Positions 31,514 to 41,063 of a stretch of 64,000 nt of DNA are shown here, piece after piece. The stretch spans positions 3,117,679-3,181,678 of the forward strand of contig NZ_LR733406.1 of the NCBI RefSeq assembly GCF_902506505.1, given 5' to 3'. Source of the stretch: Pseudomonas sp. 8AS. Lineage in GTDB: Bacteria; Pseudomonadota; Gammaproteobacteria; Pseudomonadales; Pseudomonadaceae. Below the pieces are notes generated by a model. That model ran no database searches. It was not told the DNA's origin and was given only the letters and a program-made list of their open reading frames with translations. The position numbers and the translations under genes were made by a program. How positions within the stretch are numbered: position 1 is the stretch's first letter; the number at the start of each line of letters is the position of its first letter.

Positions 31514-31690
31514 ATGAGTTTGAAAGACAGCAGTGCCAACCGTCAGCGCGTCGCCACGCTGAAACCGCAACAGACCGTGGGCGGCGCCTTCATCGATGCC
31601 CAGGGCCGCGAAGTACCGATCACCGAAGGCATGATCCAGCGCGCCTGCCGCGAACTGGAGCAGAACTGGTTCGCCAGCAAACAGGCCTGA
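31514..31690 (+). CDS. conserved 58-residue protein (PA1571-like)
   Basis: A short gene with a GAGGAG Shine-Dalgarno 7 bp before the ATG and a terminator after it. The protein opens MSLKDSSANRQRVATLKPQ and continues VGGAFIDAQGREVPITEGM, then a helical end with one cysteine. I believe it is the small Pseudomonas family named after PA1571, placed beside the NAD kinase-like gene as in P. aeruginosa. Function is unknown; it is soluble and basic. Confidence 0.75.
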   Translation: MSLKDSSANRQRVATLKPQQTVGGAFIDAQGREVPITEGMIQRACRELEQNWFASKQA

Positions 31691-31722
31691 AGCTTTCCCC
31701 CTCTTGCCCTCTGGGCCATCCC

Positions 31723-31750
31723 ACCCGGGCCATCCGCCCGGGTTTTTCTT
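31723..31750 (+). terminator. terminator after the 58-residue gene
   Basis: An 8-bp stem ACCCGGGC (31723-31730) with GCCCGGGT (31736-31743) around a CATCC loop is followed by TTTTCTT. It separates the small gene from the convergent pdxB. Confidence 0.85.
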
Positions 31751-31755
31751 GCCCG

Positions 31756-32886
31756 TCAAATCGGCCGGGCGCCCAGCGCCGCCACCAGTTGCTGCAGGGC
31801 CGGCGCCTCGCCCTGCACGGCGACCCGCAACCCGTCGATCTCGCGGCGATAGGGGTAGTGCTTGCGCAGGGCATCGAAGGCCGCCTTGCGCTGCGCTGCG
31901 TCGCCGACCAGCGAACGACGGAAATCCGCATCGTCGCGGCGCGGGTCGTACACCGCCCGGCACAGGGTGGCCAGCGCCCAGTCGGGCGCGGCGCCGGCAT
32001 CCAGGCGCAACTCGCCGAGCCAGGCCGGCGGCAGCAGATCGCCCAGCTGCACCTGCTCGGCCAGGCCGTTGGCGGCGCAGTAGGCCTGGTAGATCTGCGC
32101 GGTGCCGCGCAGCTTGCCGTCCAGGCTGTAGCCGGCGATATGCGGGGTGGCGATCCGGCACAGCGCGGCCAGTTCGGGGTCGACCTGCGGCTCGCCTTCC
32201 CACACATCCAGCGCCACCTGCAGATCCGCGCCGCCTAGCAGATGCTGGCGCAGCGCCTGGTTGTCCACTACCGCGCCGCGGCTGGCGTTGATCAGCCAGC
32301 TGCCGGCGCGCAGCCGTTGCAGCTCGCCGGCACCGAACAGGTGGCGGGTGCCGGCATCCAGCGGGGTGTGCAGGCTGATCACGTCGCAGTCTCGCAGGAT
32401 GCTGTCCAGGTCGACGAAATCGCCGCCCTCGGCCGCCTGCCGCGGCGGATCGCAGACCCGCACATCCCAGCCCAGGCCACGCAGCACCTCGACCAGGCGC
32501 GCACCGACCTGGCCGGCGCCGACCACGCCATAGCAGCGCTCGGCCAGCGGCTTGCCGCTCTGCTCGGTCAGCGTCAGCAGGCAGCCCAGCACATAGTCGA
32601 CCACGCCGCGAGCGTTGCAGCCGGGGGCGCTGGACCAGGCGATGCCGGCCTCGCGCAAGTACTCGAGGTCGAGGTGATCGGTGCCGATGGTGCAGGTGCC
32701 GACGAAACGCACCCGGCTGCCCTGCAGCAAGGCACGATCGACGCGGGTCACCGAGCGCACCAGGAGCACCTCGGCATCGCCGAGTACGCCGCGGTCGATG
32801 CCGCGGCCGGGGTGGCGGCTGATCGGGCCAAACCCGCCGAAGAACTCGTCGAGCAGGGGAATGTTTTCGTCGGCAAGGATGCGCAT
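31756..32886 (-). CDS. pdxB: erythronate-4-phosphate dehydrogenase
   Basis: A 376-residue enzyme of pyridoxal-5'-phosphate synthesis that oxidises 4-phosphoerythronate. [16 protein letters not shown] opens the family; [16 protein letters not shown] is the NAD-binding fold; [10 protein letters not shown] and [15 protein letters not shown] hold the catalytic arginine and histidine. The C-terminal extension after about residue 285 is the PdxB dimerisation domain, distinguishing it from other D-hydroxyacid dehydrogenases. It is divergent from the AmmeMemoRadiSam genes. Confidence 0.94.
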   Translation of the reverse strand: MRILADENIPLLDEFFGGFGPISRHPGRGIDRGVLGDAEVLLVRSVTRVDRALLQGSRVRFVGTCTIGTDHLDLEYLREAGIAWSSAPGCNARGVVDYVLGCLLTLTEQSGKPLAERCYGVVGAGQVGARLVEVLRGLGWDVRVCDPPRQAAEGGDFVDLDSILRDCDVISLHTPLDAGTRHLFGAGELQRLRAGSWLINASRGAVVDNQALRQHLLGGADLQVALDVWEGEPQVDPELAALCRIATPHIAGYSLDGKLRGTAQIYQAYCAANGLAEQVQLGDLLPPAWLGELRLDAGAAPDWALATLCRAVYDPRRDDADFRRSLVGDAAQRKAAFDALRKHYPYRREIDGLRVAVQGEAPALQQLVAALGARPI

Positions 32887-33028
32887 GGGGAACTCCGGCA
32901 GTCAGGCCGCCATTCTACGGAAGCGCCGCTGCGCTTGTCCCGCTCGCGCCATTGGTCAAATTTTAACCAGACGCCCTTGCACTTCTCCCCCGCGGCCCTA
33001 TCTAAGCCCTGAGGAAGAGGATTTCGCC

Positions 33029-34387
33029 ATGCCCAGTATCCGCCCAGCCGCCGTCGCCGGCCTGTTCTATCCGTCTGCCCCGCAGCAACTGCGCCGCGAG
33101 GTACAGGCCCTGCTGGCCGCCGCCGCGCCGAGCGGCGACACGCCAGCGCCCAAGGCGCTGATCGTGCCGCACGCCGGCTACCCCTATTCCGGCCCGGTGG
33201 CCGCCCAGGCCTATGCGCGCCTGCCGGCGCTGGCCGGGCGCATCCGCCGGGTGGTACTGCTGGGGCCGACGCACCGGGTGGCGGTACGCGGCCTGGCCCT
33301 GCCCTCGACGCAGGCCTTCGCCACCCCGCTGGGCCGGGTCGTGCTGGATCTTCCGGGCATGGCAGCCCTCGCCGGGCTGCCGCAGGTCTGTGTCAGCGAC
33401 GCGGCCCATGCCCTGGAACACTCCCTGGAAGTACAGCTGCCCTTCCTGCAGGAGACACTGGGCGACTTCCAGCTGCTGCCGCTGGCCGTGGGTGATGCCA
33501 GCACCGCCGAGGTGGCCGAGGTGCTGGAGCGCCTGTGGGGTGGTGACGAGACCCTGATCCTGATCAGTTCCGACCTCTCGCACTACCTGCCCTATGCCCA
33601 GGCCAGGCAGACCGACGAGGCCACGGTGCGCCAGATGCTCGCCGAGCAACCGGGCCTGGACCACGCCCAGGCCTGCGGCGCCACGCCGGTCAACGGCCTG
33701 CTCAGCTGCGCGGCTCGGCACGGGTTGCGCGCCGAACTGCTCGACCTGCGCAACTCCGGGGACACCGCCGGCGACACGTCGCGGGTCGTCGGCTACGCGG
33801 CCATCGCCTTCTACGCCACGGCGCCGGCCAAGACGGAAGATGCCCGCGGCGAGACGCTGCTGCAGGTGGCCCGCGATGCGATTTCCCGCCATCTGGGCGG
33901 CCCCGGCCATGGCCATGCCGAACGCGCCTGGCTGCGCCAGCCGGGCGCCACCTTCGTCACCCTGACCCAGCAGGGCCAGTTGCGCGGCTGCATCGGCAGC
34001 CTGGAGGCGCACCGGCCGCTGATCGACGACGTGCGCGCCAATGCCGTGGCCGCAGCCAGCAGCGACTGGCGTTTCCCCGCGCTGCAACGCGCCGAGCTGG
34101 ACAGCACGCGCATCGAGGTGTCGCTGCTCTCGGCCATCGAGGAATTGGCCGTCGACAGCGAACAGCAGCTGCTGGAATGCCTGCGCCCGGGCCGGGACGG
34201 CCTGCTCCTGGAATTCCGCCAGGCCCGTGGCACCTTCCTGCCACAGGTCTGGGAGCAATTGCCCACGCCAGCCGACTTCCTCGCCCAGCTCAAGCGCAAG
34301 GCCGGCCTGCCCGCCGACTTCTGGCACGCGGAGATCCGCCTGGGGCGCTACGGCGTCAGCAAGTGGCGGGAGGCCAAGCATGAGTGA
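33029..34387 (+). CDS. AmmeMemoRadiSam system fusion protein, MEMO (B) plus AMMECR1 (A)
   Basis: A 452-residue fusion. Residues 1 to about 265 form a MEMO domain: HAGYPYSG (His48), LGPTHRVAVRG (His82), SSDLSHY (Asp182, His185) and QACGATP (Cys216), matching the positions of the metal-site residues His49, His81 and Cys244 of human MEMO1. Residues from about 275 form an AMMECR1 domain with the hallmark LRGCIGS (318-324). The start at ATG 33029 has GAGGAAGAGG upstream. The next gene, the radical SAM partner, begins inside its last codons. All three parts of the AmmeMemoRadiSam set are thus in two genes. The biochemical role of the system is still unresolved. Confidence 0.9.
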   Translation: MPSIRPAAVAGLFYPSAPQQLRREVQALLAAAAPSGDTPAPKALIVPHAGYPYSGPVAAQAYARLPALAGRIRRVVLLGPTHRVAVRGLALPSTQAFATPLGRVVLDLPGMAALAGLPQVCVSDAAHALEHSLEVQLPFLQETLGDFQLLPLAVGDASTAEVAEVLERLWGGDETLILISSDLSHYLPYAQARQTDEATVRQMLAEQPGLDHAQACGATPVNGLLSCAARHGLRAELLDLRNSGDTAGDTSRVVGYAAIAFYATAPAKTEDARGETLLQVARDAISRHLGGPGHGHAERAWLRQPGATFVTLTQQGQLRGCIGSLEAHRPLIDDVRANAVAAASSDWRFPALQRAELDSTRIEVSLLSAIEELAVDSEQQLLECLRPGRDGLLLEFRQARGTFLPQVWEQLPTPADFLAQLKRKAGLPADFWHAEIRLGRYGVSKWREAKHE

Positions 34388-35468
34388 GCCGACCAGACAC
34401 TACCCCGGGCGCTGGTGGCACCCGCTGGCCGACGGCCGCATTCAGTGCGACCTCTGCCCGCGCGACTGCAAGCTGCGCGACGGCCAGCGCGGCGCCTGCT
34501 TCGTGCGCATGCGCGAAGGCGAGCAGATGGTGCTGACCACCTACGGCCGCTCCTCCGGCTTCTGCATCGACCCGATCGAAAAGAAGCCGCTCAACCACTT
34601 CCACCCCGGCACCTCGGTGCTGTCCTTCGGCACGGCCGGCTGCAACCTGGCCTGCAAGTTCTGCCAGAACTGGGACATCAGCAAGTCCCGCGACATGGAC
34701 CGCCTGATGGACCAGGCCAGCCCCGAGCAGATCGCCCTGGCCGCGCTGAGCGCGGGCTGCGCCAGCGCGGCCTTCACCTACAACGACCCGGTGATCTTCG
34801 CCGAATACGCCATCGACACGGCCCTGGCCTGCCGCGCGCACGGCGTCCACCCGGTGGCGGTGACCGCCGGCTACATCCATGCCGACGCGCGGCGCGAGTT
34901 CTATGCAGTGATGGATGCGGCCAACGTCGACCTCAAGGCCTTCACCGAGGATTTCTACTTCAAGCTCACCGGCGCGCACCTGCAGCCGGTGCTGGACACC
35001 CTGGTCTACCTGCGCCACGAAACCGAGGTGTGGACCGAGATCACCACCCTGCTGATCCCCGGCCACAACGACTCGACTGCCGAGATCGAGGCGCTGTGCC
35101 GCTGGATCTACCGCGAACTGGGGCCGGACGTGCCGCTGCATTTCACCGCCTTCCACCCCGACTTCAAGCTGCGCGACATTCCGCCGACGCCGCCGGGGAC
35201 CCTCAGCCGGGCGCGGCAGATCGCCTGCGACCAGGGCCTGCACTACGCCTACACCGGCAACGTGCACGACACCGCCGGCGGCACCACCTTCTGCCCGGGC
35301 TGCGCCAAGCCGCTGATCGTGCGCGACTGGTACCGCATCCTCGACTACCAGGTGACCGAATCCGGGCACTGCCCGCACTGCCACACCGCCATCGCCGGGC
35401 GCTTCGGCCAGTACGCCGGCTCGTTCGGGCAGCGGCGGATTCCCGTGCGCCTGAGCGAGGCGCCCTGA
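34380..35468 (+). CDS. amrS: AmmeMemoRadiSam system radical SAM enzyme
   Basis: A 362-residue radical SAM protein. The SAM-cluster motif is CNLACKFC (Cys88, 92 and 95). Cysteines at 23, 26, 30 and 40 precede it, and two C-terminal CxxC pairs (CPGC and CPHC) suggest an extra metal site. Its ATG overlaps the fusion gene's stop by 8 bp (34380-34387), so the two are coupled and probably work together. PflA-like activase annotations are often given to this family but the N-terminal cysteine set and partner fit AmmeMemoRadiSam. The substrate is unknown. Confidence 0.9.
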   Translation: MSEPTRHYPGRWWHPLADGRIQCDLCPRDCKLRDGQRGACFVRMREGEQMVLTTYGRSSGFCIDPIEKKPLNHFHPGTSVLSFGTAGCNLACKFCQNWDISKSRDMDRLMDQASPEQIALAALSAGCASAAFTYNDPVIFAEYAIDTALACRAHGVHPVAVTAGYIHADARREFYAVMDAANVDLKAFTEDFYFKLTGAHLQPVLDTLVYLRHETEVWTEITTLLIPGHNDSTAEIEALCRWIYRELGPDVPLHFTAFHPDFKLRDIPPTPPGTLSRARQIACDQGLHYAYTGNVHDTAGGTTFCPGCAKPLIVRDWYRILDYQVTESGHCPHCHTAIAGRFGQYAGSFGQRRIPVRLSEAP

Positions 35469-35524
35469 GCCGTGGCGCGCATGCGCTAAACACGACTCAA
35501 CCAAGCCCGCCCGCAGCAAACCAG

Positions 35525-35537
35525 TACTTTGGTAGCG
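35525..35537 (+). promoter_or_regulatory. candidate operator upstream of the rhodanese-erbR operon
   Basis: The 13-mer TACTTTGGTAGCG recurs with one mismatch at 42292-42304, upstream of the FIST/kinase operon. Both flank genes linked to PQQ-alcohol regulation, so a shared regulator site is plausible. This is inferred from the repeat alone. Confidence 0.4.
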
Positions 35538-35618
35538 GTTTTCCTGTCCAACGTAGCATTCCCAGACACCGGCCCGTATGGCTCTAATGGCTTAATAAAA
35601 TCGACCCGGGAGCCAGCC

Positions 35619-36176
35619 ATGCGGAAGTCGATCACCCGCTCCATGCACCACCTGGTGCTTGTCCTTTGCCTGCTGCCCGGCCTCGCCGCGGCGGCCGAAC
35701 CGACGCTGTTCACTGCCGACGGCTACCGCCAGACGCAGTACCGCAGCCCCACGCCCGCACACGCCGAGGGCGCCACCACCCTCGACACCGCCGCCCTGCA
35801 GCGCCTGCTGCGCGAGCAGCCGCAGACCGCGCTGGTCGACGTGTTCCGCGCGCAGTGGCTGAACCAGCGCTTCATCGCCGACCAGCCGCCGCACGCCAAC
35901 CTGCCCGGCAGCCTGTGGCTGGCCAACACCGGCGACGGCCAGCTGGCGCCGCTGTGGCAGAACTACTTCGAGCAGCACCTGGCGCGCCTCGACCGGCAGC
36001 ACCCGGGGCGCGCCCTGGTGTTCTACTGCAAATCCGACTGCTGGCTGTCGTGGAACGCGGTCAAACGCGCCCACGCACTGGGCTATAAACCACTCTACTG
36101 GTACCGTGACGGTATCGACGCCTGGCAACAGGCCAGCTTGCCGCTGCAACCCGCCGAGCCCGCGCCACTGCCCTGA
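35619..36176 (+). CDS. PQQ-associated CxxxCW rhodanese-like periplasmic protein
   Basis: A 185-residue protein with a signal peptide (LVLVLCLLPGLAAA-AEPTL, cleavage near residue 26) and a rhodanese-like body ending in FYCKSDCWLSWNAVKRA. The cysteine-cysteine-tryptophan block is the mark of the PQQ-dependent-catabolism-associated rhodanese family (annotated CXXCW), whose members sit near quinoprotein dehydrogenases. No dehydrogenase is in this window, but erbR follows 69 bp downstream. A role in maturation or redox support of quinoproteins is inferred. Confidence 0.82.
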   Translation: MRKSITRSMHHLVLVLCLLPGLAAAAEPTLFTADGYRQTQYRSPTPAHAEGATTLDTAALQRLLREQPQTALVDVFRAQWLNQRFIADQPPHANLPGSLWLANTGDGQLAPLWQNYFEQHLARLDRQHPGRALVFYCKSDCWLSWNAVKRAHALGYKPLYWYRDGIDAWQQASLPLQPAEPAPLP

Positions 36177-36245
36177 AACCACTGCCAGCGTTCTGCCGAC
36201 TGCACCTTGCGACTGCTTCACCCTATAAAAAGAGGGCTAAAGGCC

Positions 36246-36908
36246 ATGTACAAGATCCTGATTGCGGATGACCACCCGCTGTTCCGCGAAGCCATCCACA
36301 ACGTCATCCGCGATGGCTTCCCGGATAGCGAGATCATGGAAACCGCCGACCTCGACAGCGCCCTGGAACTGACCCAGGTGCACGACGACCTCGACCTGAT
36401 CCTGCTCGACCTGAACATGCCCGGCATGCACGGCCTGGGCGGCCTGATCAACCTGCGCAACGAGGCGCCGACCATCCCGGTGGTGATCGTCTCGGCCGAG
36501 CAGGACAAGCAGATCGTGCTGCAGGCCATCACCTACGGCGCGGTCGGCTTCATCACCAAGTCCTCGCCGCGCGCGCAGATGACCGACGCCATCGAGCAGA
36601 TCCTCAACGGCAACGTCTACCTGCCCTCGGACATCATCCGCACGCAGAAGAGCAGCACCCGCCGCGCCCACAGCGAGCCGAGCATCCCGCCGGAACTGCT
36701 GCAGGCGCTGACCCGCAAGCAGCTGCTGGTGCTGGAACGGATGACCAAGGGCGAGTCGAACAAGCAGATCGCCTACAACCTCGACATCGCCGAAACCACG
36801 GTCAAGGCCCACGTCTCGGCAATCCTGCGCAAGCTCAACGTACACAACCGGGTGCAGGCCATCCTCAGCGCCGGTGACATCGACTTCGCCGCCTACCTGC
36901 GCCGCTGA
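36246..36908 (+). CDS. erbR: LuxR-family response regulator (ErbR/AgmR-like)
   Basis: A 220-residue regulator with a receiver domain (phospho-acceptor Asp55 in LDLNMPG, conserved lysine in GFITKSSPR) and a C-terminal LuxR-type helix-turn-helix (about 150-205, [19 protein letters not shown]). It closely resembles P. aeruginosa ErbR/AgmR as I recall it, the regulator of PQQ-dependent ethanol oxidation. The neighbours (rhodanese-like protein, hybrid kinase, FIST protein, pqqF) support that assignment. The ATG 36246 is preferred over a 13-codon extension because the family begins [11 protein letters not shown]. Confidence 0.87.
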   Translation: MYKILIADDHPLFREAIHNVIRDGFPDSEIMETADLDSALELTQVHDDLDLILLDLNMPGMHGLGGLINLRNEAPTIPVVIVSAEQDKQIVLQAITYGAVGFITKSSPRAQMTDAIEQILNGNVYLPSDIIRTQKSSTRRAHSEPSIPPELLQALTRKQLLVLERMTKGESNKQIAYNLDIAETTVKAHVSAILRKLNVHNRVQAILSAGDIDFAAYLRR

Positions 36909-37744
36909 TGCTGCGCGTCGCCCTGCTCACGGCGCTGGCCATGCTGGCCTTCGCCGGCAACTCGCTGCTGTGCCGCGCCGCCCTGCGCGACAGCGGCATC
37001 GATGCCAGCAGCTTCACCGCCCTGCGCCTGGGTTCCGGCGCGTTGGTGCTGTGCCTGCTGGTGCTGCTGCGCGGCCGGGGCCGCCTGCAGGGTGACTGGC
37101 GCTCGGCGCTGGCGCTGTTCGGCTACGCCGCCGGCTTCTCCTTCGCCTACCTCGAGCTGGATGCCGGCAGCGGCGCGCTGCTGCTGTTCGGCGCGGTGCA
37201 GGCCAGCATGCTCGGCTACGGCTGGTTGCGCGGCGAACGCCTGCGGCCGCTGCAGGGCCTCGGCCTGGCCAGCGCCGTCGGCGGTCTGCTGCTGTTGCTG
37301 CTGCCCGGCGCCAGCGCCCCGCCGCTGCACGCCGCCTTGCTGATGCTGCTGGCCGGCATTGCCTGGGCCTTCTACTCGCTGCTCGGGCGCGGCAACCGCG
37401 ACCCGCTGGCGGCGACCGCCGGCAACTTCCTGCGCAGCCTGCCGGCGCTGCTGCCGCTGGCACTGCTGTACCGCCAGCAATTGCACTGGGACAACCTCGG
37501 CGCCCTCTATGCGGTGCTATCCGGCGCCCTCGCCTCGGGCATCGGCTACGCCATCTGGTACGCCGCCCTGCCCCACCTGCGCGCCCTGCAGGCGGCCAGC
37601 GTGCAGCTCAGCGTACCGATCATCGCCGCGGTCGCCGGCAGCCTGCTGCTCGGTGAACAGCTCAGCCTGCGCTTGATGATCGCATCGGTGGCGGTGCTCG
37701 GCGGGATTGCCTTGATCCTGTTGGTCAAGGCCCAGAAAAGCTGA
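36908..37744 (+). CDS. EamA-family DMT permease
   Basis: A 278-residue membrane protein with two EamA repeats and about ten helices (AFAGNSLLCRAALRDSGIDA at the start, IGYAIWYAALPHLRALQAA in the second repeat). Its ATG shares a base with the erbR stop (TGATG at 36906-36910), showing translational coupling. In P. aeruginosa a similar gene follows erbR. The substrate is unknown; a link to alcohol or acid metabolites is inferred from position only. Confidence 0.83.
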   Translation: MLRVALLTALAMLAFAGNSLLCRAALRDSGIDASSFTALRLGSGALVLCLLVLLRGRGRLQGDWRSALALFGYAAGFSFAYLELDAGSGALLLFGAVQASMLGYGWLRGERLRPLQGLGLASAVGGLLLLLLPGASAPPLHAALLMLLAGIAWAFYSLLGRGNRDPLAATAGNFLRSLPALLPLALLYRQQLHWDNLGALYAVLSGALASGIGYAIWYAALPHLRALQAASVQLSVPIIAAVAGSLLLGEQLSLRLMIASVAVLGGIALILLVKAQKS

Positions 37745-37753
37745 GCAACTGGC

Positions 37754-37789
37754 CAGGCCGGGATGCTGGCATTATGCTTTCCCGGCCTG
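37754..37789 (+). repeat. 10-bp inverted repeat after the erbR operon
   Basis: Arms CAGGCCGGGA (37754-37763) and TCCCGGCCTG (37780-37789) are perfect complements around a 16-nt loop, 10 bp after the permease stop. No T-run follows, so terminator function is uncertain. Confidence 0.45.
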
Positions 37790-37923
37790 CGCACAGGCGG
37801 CTCTGTCAGACCCGCCGGATGCCCCGTGCGATAAGTCTTGCCCCCAAGACAGGGCACCTGCCCGAGCCAAAGCCGTGCCATTGCCTTTGTTCGGATCGAA
37901 GAAGTACCAGCATGGAGCTGACA

Positions 37924-38493
37924 ATGCGTATCGCCGTTGCCTTAATGTCCCTCGCCCTGCTCACGGGCTGCAGCATCAAACAGACCGTCACCCCGGCCAG
38001 CATCGCGCCGCCGCCTAGCAATGAAATCTGCATGATCCCGGCAGAGGGATTGCGCGACGGTTTCCACACTACCTACAGCAAGCTGCTGGTGGATAAGGGG
38101 TTCAGCGTGCGCAAACTCAGCTCCAGCGCCAGCCCGTCCAGCTGCTCGCTGGCCACCACCTACGTCGGCAACTGGGCCTGGGACCTGGCGCTGTACATGG
38201 TCTATGCCGACATCAAGGTCTACCAGGACGGCCGCCAGGTCGGCCATGCCAACTACGACGCCAAGTGGGGTGGCGGGCGTCCAGACAAGTTCATCGATGC
38301 CGAGAACAAGATCACCGAACTGGTGGAAAAACTCTTCCCCAATGGTGCTCCAGCCAAGGCCGCCACAGTTGCGACAAGCTCGGACAGCCCTTCCGCCGCC
38401 AGCAAGGAAGAGCGCCTGCAGCAGCTGATGAACGACAGCGACCTCAGCTACGAGGAATACATGCGCAAGCGCAAGGCAATCATCGCCGAGTAA
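37924..38493 (+). CDS. putative lipoprotein (Sbal_3080-like)
   Basis: A 189-residue protein with a lipobox LLTGC (Cys16) and serine at +2, so it should be lipidated and sorted to the outer membrane. The mature part has two further cysteines (NEICMIP and PSSCSLA) and a predicted beta-rich segment (YVGNWAWDLALYMVYADIKVY). I think it belongs to the Sbal_3080 lipoprotein family; this is a moderate call. ATG 37924 is chosen for its GGAG site over ATG 37912. It is convergent with the hybrid kinase, whose stop lies 7 bp away. Confidence 0.72.
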   Translation: MRIAVALMSLALLTGCSIKQTVTPASIAPPPSNEICMIPAEGLRDGFHTTYSKLLVDKGFSVRKLSSSASPSSCSLATTYVGNWAWDLALYMVYADIKVYQDGRQVGHANYDAKWGGGRPDKFIDAENKITELVEKLFPNGAPAKAATVATSSDSPSAASKEERLQQLMNDSDLSYEEYMRKRKAIIAE

Positions 38494-38500
38494 ACAGGCC

Positions 38501-41050
38501 CTAGCGCCGCTGCAACAACAAATGACTCAAGGCCGTCTTCAGCTTCATCGGCTTGACCGGCTTGTGCAGCAGGGTATGCCCCAGTTCGCGCAGGGTCTGC
38601 TTGAGTTCGTTGCTGTAGTTGGCGGTGAGCATCAGCGCCGGCAGCGGTTCGCCGCGGCGGGCGTTGATTTCGGTGATGGCCTGCACGCCGTCGCGGCCGT
38701 CGTCGAGGTGGTAGTCGGCGATCAGGATGTCGGCGCCGGCATGGTAGTTGTCGACCTGACGCGCCAGGTCGTCTTCCGATAGTGCGGTGACCACCCGGCA
38801 GCCCCAGCCTTCGAGCAGGGTGCGCATGCCGGCGCAGATCGCCGCATCGTTATCCAGCACCCAGATACGTGCCCCGCGCAGGCATTCGACCGCCATCGGC
38901 AGGGCTTCCGGTTTCTGCTGCAGGACGCTGACCCGGCGGGTCAACGGCACTTCGATGGCGAACAGCGAGCCATGCCCCAGGCGCGAGCTGACCCGCACCC
39001 GGTGGCCGAGCATGCGCACGATCTTGTCGACGATCGCCAGGCCCAGGCCCAGGCCGCGGTCCTGGTGGCGCTGGCCCTCGCCGCGTTTGAACTCCTGGAA
39101 CACTTCCTGCAGTTTGTCCTCGGCAATGCCCACGCCGGTGTCCCACACCTCGATCGACAGGCTCTGCCCGCGCCGCCGGCAGCCCAGCAGGATGCGCCCC
39201 TTGGCCGTGTAGCGGATGGCGTTGGTCAGCAGGTTACGCAGGATCCTTGCGAGCAGCTGAATGTCGCTGCGCACGCAGGCCGAGCTGGGCACGAACTGCA
39301 GGGTCAAACCTTCGCTGGCGGCCAGCTGGCGGAATTCGGCGGCGAGGTTTTCCAGCAGGTCGCCGACGGCGAAGCTGCTGATGTCCGGCTTGATCACCCC
39401 GGCGTCCAGCTTGGAGATATCGACCAGGGTGCCGAGCAGGTTCTCCACATCCTGCAGCGAGTTGCTGACGTTGCGGATCAGGCCGTGGCTGGCCTCGGCG
39501 TGGCGCTGTTCGAGCAGCGCGCTGGTGAACAGGCGCGCGGCGTTCAGTGGTTGCAGCAGGTCGTGGCTGACCGCGGCGAGGAACTTGGTCTTCGACAGGT
39601 TGGCCTGTTCGGCCTCCTGCTTGGCCTCGCGCAGGCGTGACTCGACCCGGCTGCGCTCGTCGATTTCGCCGACCAGCTGGCGGTTGAGGCTGGTCAGTTC
39701 GGCGGTGCGCTCGCGCACGCGCAGTTCGAGGTTCTGGTAGGCCTGGTGCAGCGCCTCGGCGGTGCGCCGGCGCTCGGTGATGTCGCGGATCAGCACGAAG
39801 ATGCCGACCACCTCGCCGCTGGCCAGGCGATTGGGCACGTAGGAGCGCAGCATGTAGCGCTGCTGGCCGGCGAAGTTGGTCTCGGCCATCTCGAAGGTCA
39901 CGCTCTCGCCAGACAGCGCGCGCTCCACGTAGGGCGCCAGCTGCCGCCAGTGCTCCGCGCTGTGGATGTCGCGCAGGCTCTGGCCGAGCATGCCGGCGTG
40001 CGGCCAGTGGTACCACTCCTCGTAGACCTTGTTGGTGAACTCGTAGACCAGGTCGGCATTCAGGTAGGCGATCAGCGCCGGCACGTGGTCGGTGATCAGG
40101 CGGATCCAGCGCTCGCTCTCGCTCAGCGCCTGGGCCTGGCGGAAGCGCTCGGTGATGTCGGTGAAGGTATTGACGAAGCCGCCGGTGGGCAGCGGATGGG
40201 TGCGCACTTCCAGCATGCGGCCGTCGAACAGGCGCTGCTCGCATTCGTGCAGCGGCGCGCCGGCGGCGTCGCGGCTGTCCGGGGTGAGCAGCTGCAGCTC
40301 GCTCTCGCCCATGATCTCGGCGAACGGCCGGTGCGCCTCGATCGGCGCCAGGCCGCAGAGCTCCAGGAAGCGGTGGTTCCACAGCTCCAGGATGCCCTCG
40401 GCGTTGACCATGGCCACGCCCTGGGACAGGTTGTCGACGGCGCGCTGCAGCAGCCGCGACTTCTGCGCCAGGGCCTGTTCGCGGCGCTGGGTCTCGCTCT
40501 GCTTGAGCTCGGTGATGTCGGTGTAGAGGATCACCAGCCCGCCCTCGCGGGTCGGCCGTTCGCTGACCTGCACCCAGCGCCCGTTCATCAGGCGGTACAG
40601 GGTGTGGCCGTCGCCGCGGCCGCGCTGTTCCTCGACTATCAGCCCGGTGCTGCCCGCCAGGCGCTTGATTTCCGCCAGGCGCATGCCGGCGCCGATGCGC
40701 GCCCGCGTGCGCGACCAGAACTCCTTGAAGCGGCTGTTGAACAGGACGATGCGCTGGTCCTTGTCGAACAGCACGAAGGCGTCGGAGATGCTCTCGATGG
40801 CATCGATCAGGTGCTGGTGGGCGGTTTCCGCGCGCAGCCGCGCGTCGCTGAGCAGGCGGTTGCTGGAGGTCAGTTCGGTCAGCGCCTGGTTCAGCGCATC
40901 GGTGCGCTCGCGCACCTGCTCGGCCAGCACCACCGAGTGCTGGAAGGCGGCATAGCCGTCGGAGCGCAGCGAGTGGCCGGACTCGACCCGCTCGATCAGC
41001 GCCGCGTTGATCGTGCGCAGGCGCGCGTTCTGCGCCTCCAGCTCGGCCAC
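38501..41050 (-). CDS. multi-PAS hybrid sensor histidine kinase (ErcS'-like)
   Basis: An 849-residue soluble hybrid kinase. A coiled-coil (AELEAQNARLRTINAALIE) begins the protein, three PAS domains follow (near residues 80-200, 205-325 and 330-450), then a kinase core with AVSHDLLQPLN (phospho-His near 496), the DTGVGI and GLGLGLAIV ATP-binding boxes, and a C-terminal receiver (IADYHLDDGRDG, Asp near 781). GTG 41050 is the likely start: it has a GGAAG site and lies 13 bp after the FIST stop, while the longer frame would overlap FIST. The layout and neighbours match ErcS' of ethanol regulation. Confidence 0.85.
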   Translation of the reverse strand: MAELEAQNARLRTINAALIERVESGHSLRSDGYAAFQHSVVLAEQVRERTDALNQALTELTSSNRLLSDARLRAETAHQHLIDAIESISDAFVLFDKDQRIVLFNSRFKEFWSRTRARIGAGMRLAEIKRLAGSTGLIVEEQRGRGDGHTLYRLMNGRWVQVSERPTREGGLVILYTDITELKQSETQRREQALAQKSRLLQRAVDNLSQGVAMVNAEGILELWNHRFLELCGLAPIEAHRPFAEIMGESELQLLTPDSRDAAGAPLHECEQRLFDGRMLEVRTHPLPTGGFVNTFTDITERFRQAQALSESERWIRLITDHVPALIAYLNADLVYEFTNKVYEEWYHWPHAGMLGQSLRDIHSAEHWRQLAPYVERALSGESVTFEMAETNFAGQQRYMLRSYVPNRLASGEVVGIFVLIRDITERRRTAEALHQAYQNLELRVRERTAELTSLNRQLVGEIDERSRVESRLREAKQEAEQANLSKTKFLAAVSHDLLQPLNAARLFTSALLEQRHAEASHGLIRNVSNSLQDVENLLGTLVDISKLDAGVIKPDISSFAVGDLLENLAAEFRQLAASEGLTLQFVPSSACVRSDIQLLARILRNLLTNAIRYTAKGRILLGCRRRGQSLSIEVWDTGVGIAEDKLQEVFQEFKRGEGQRHQDRGLGLGLAIVDKIVRMLGHRVRVSSRLGHGSLFAIEVPLTRRVSVLQQKPEALPMAVECLRGARIWVLDNDAAICAGMRTLLEGWGCRVVTALSEDDLARQVDNYHAGADILIADYHLDDGRDGVQAITEINARRGEPLPALMLTANYSNELKQTLRELGHTLLHKPVKPMKLKTALSHLLLQRR

Positions 41051-41063
41051 CCGGACTTCCAGG

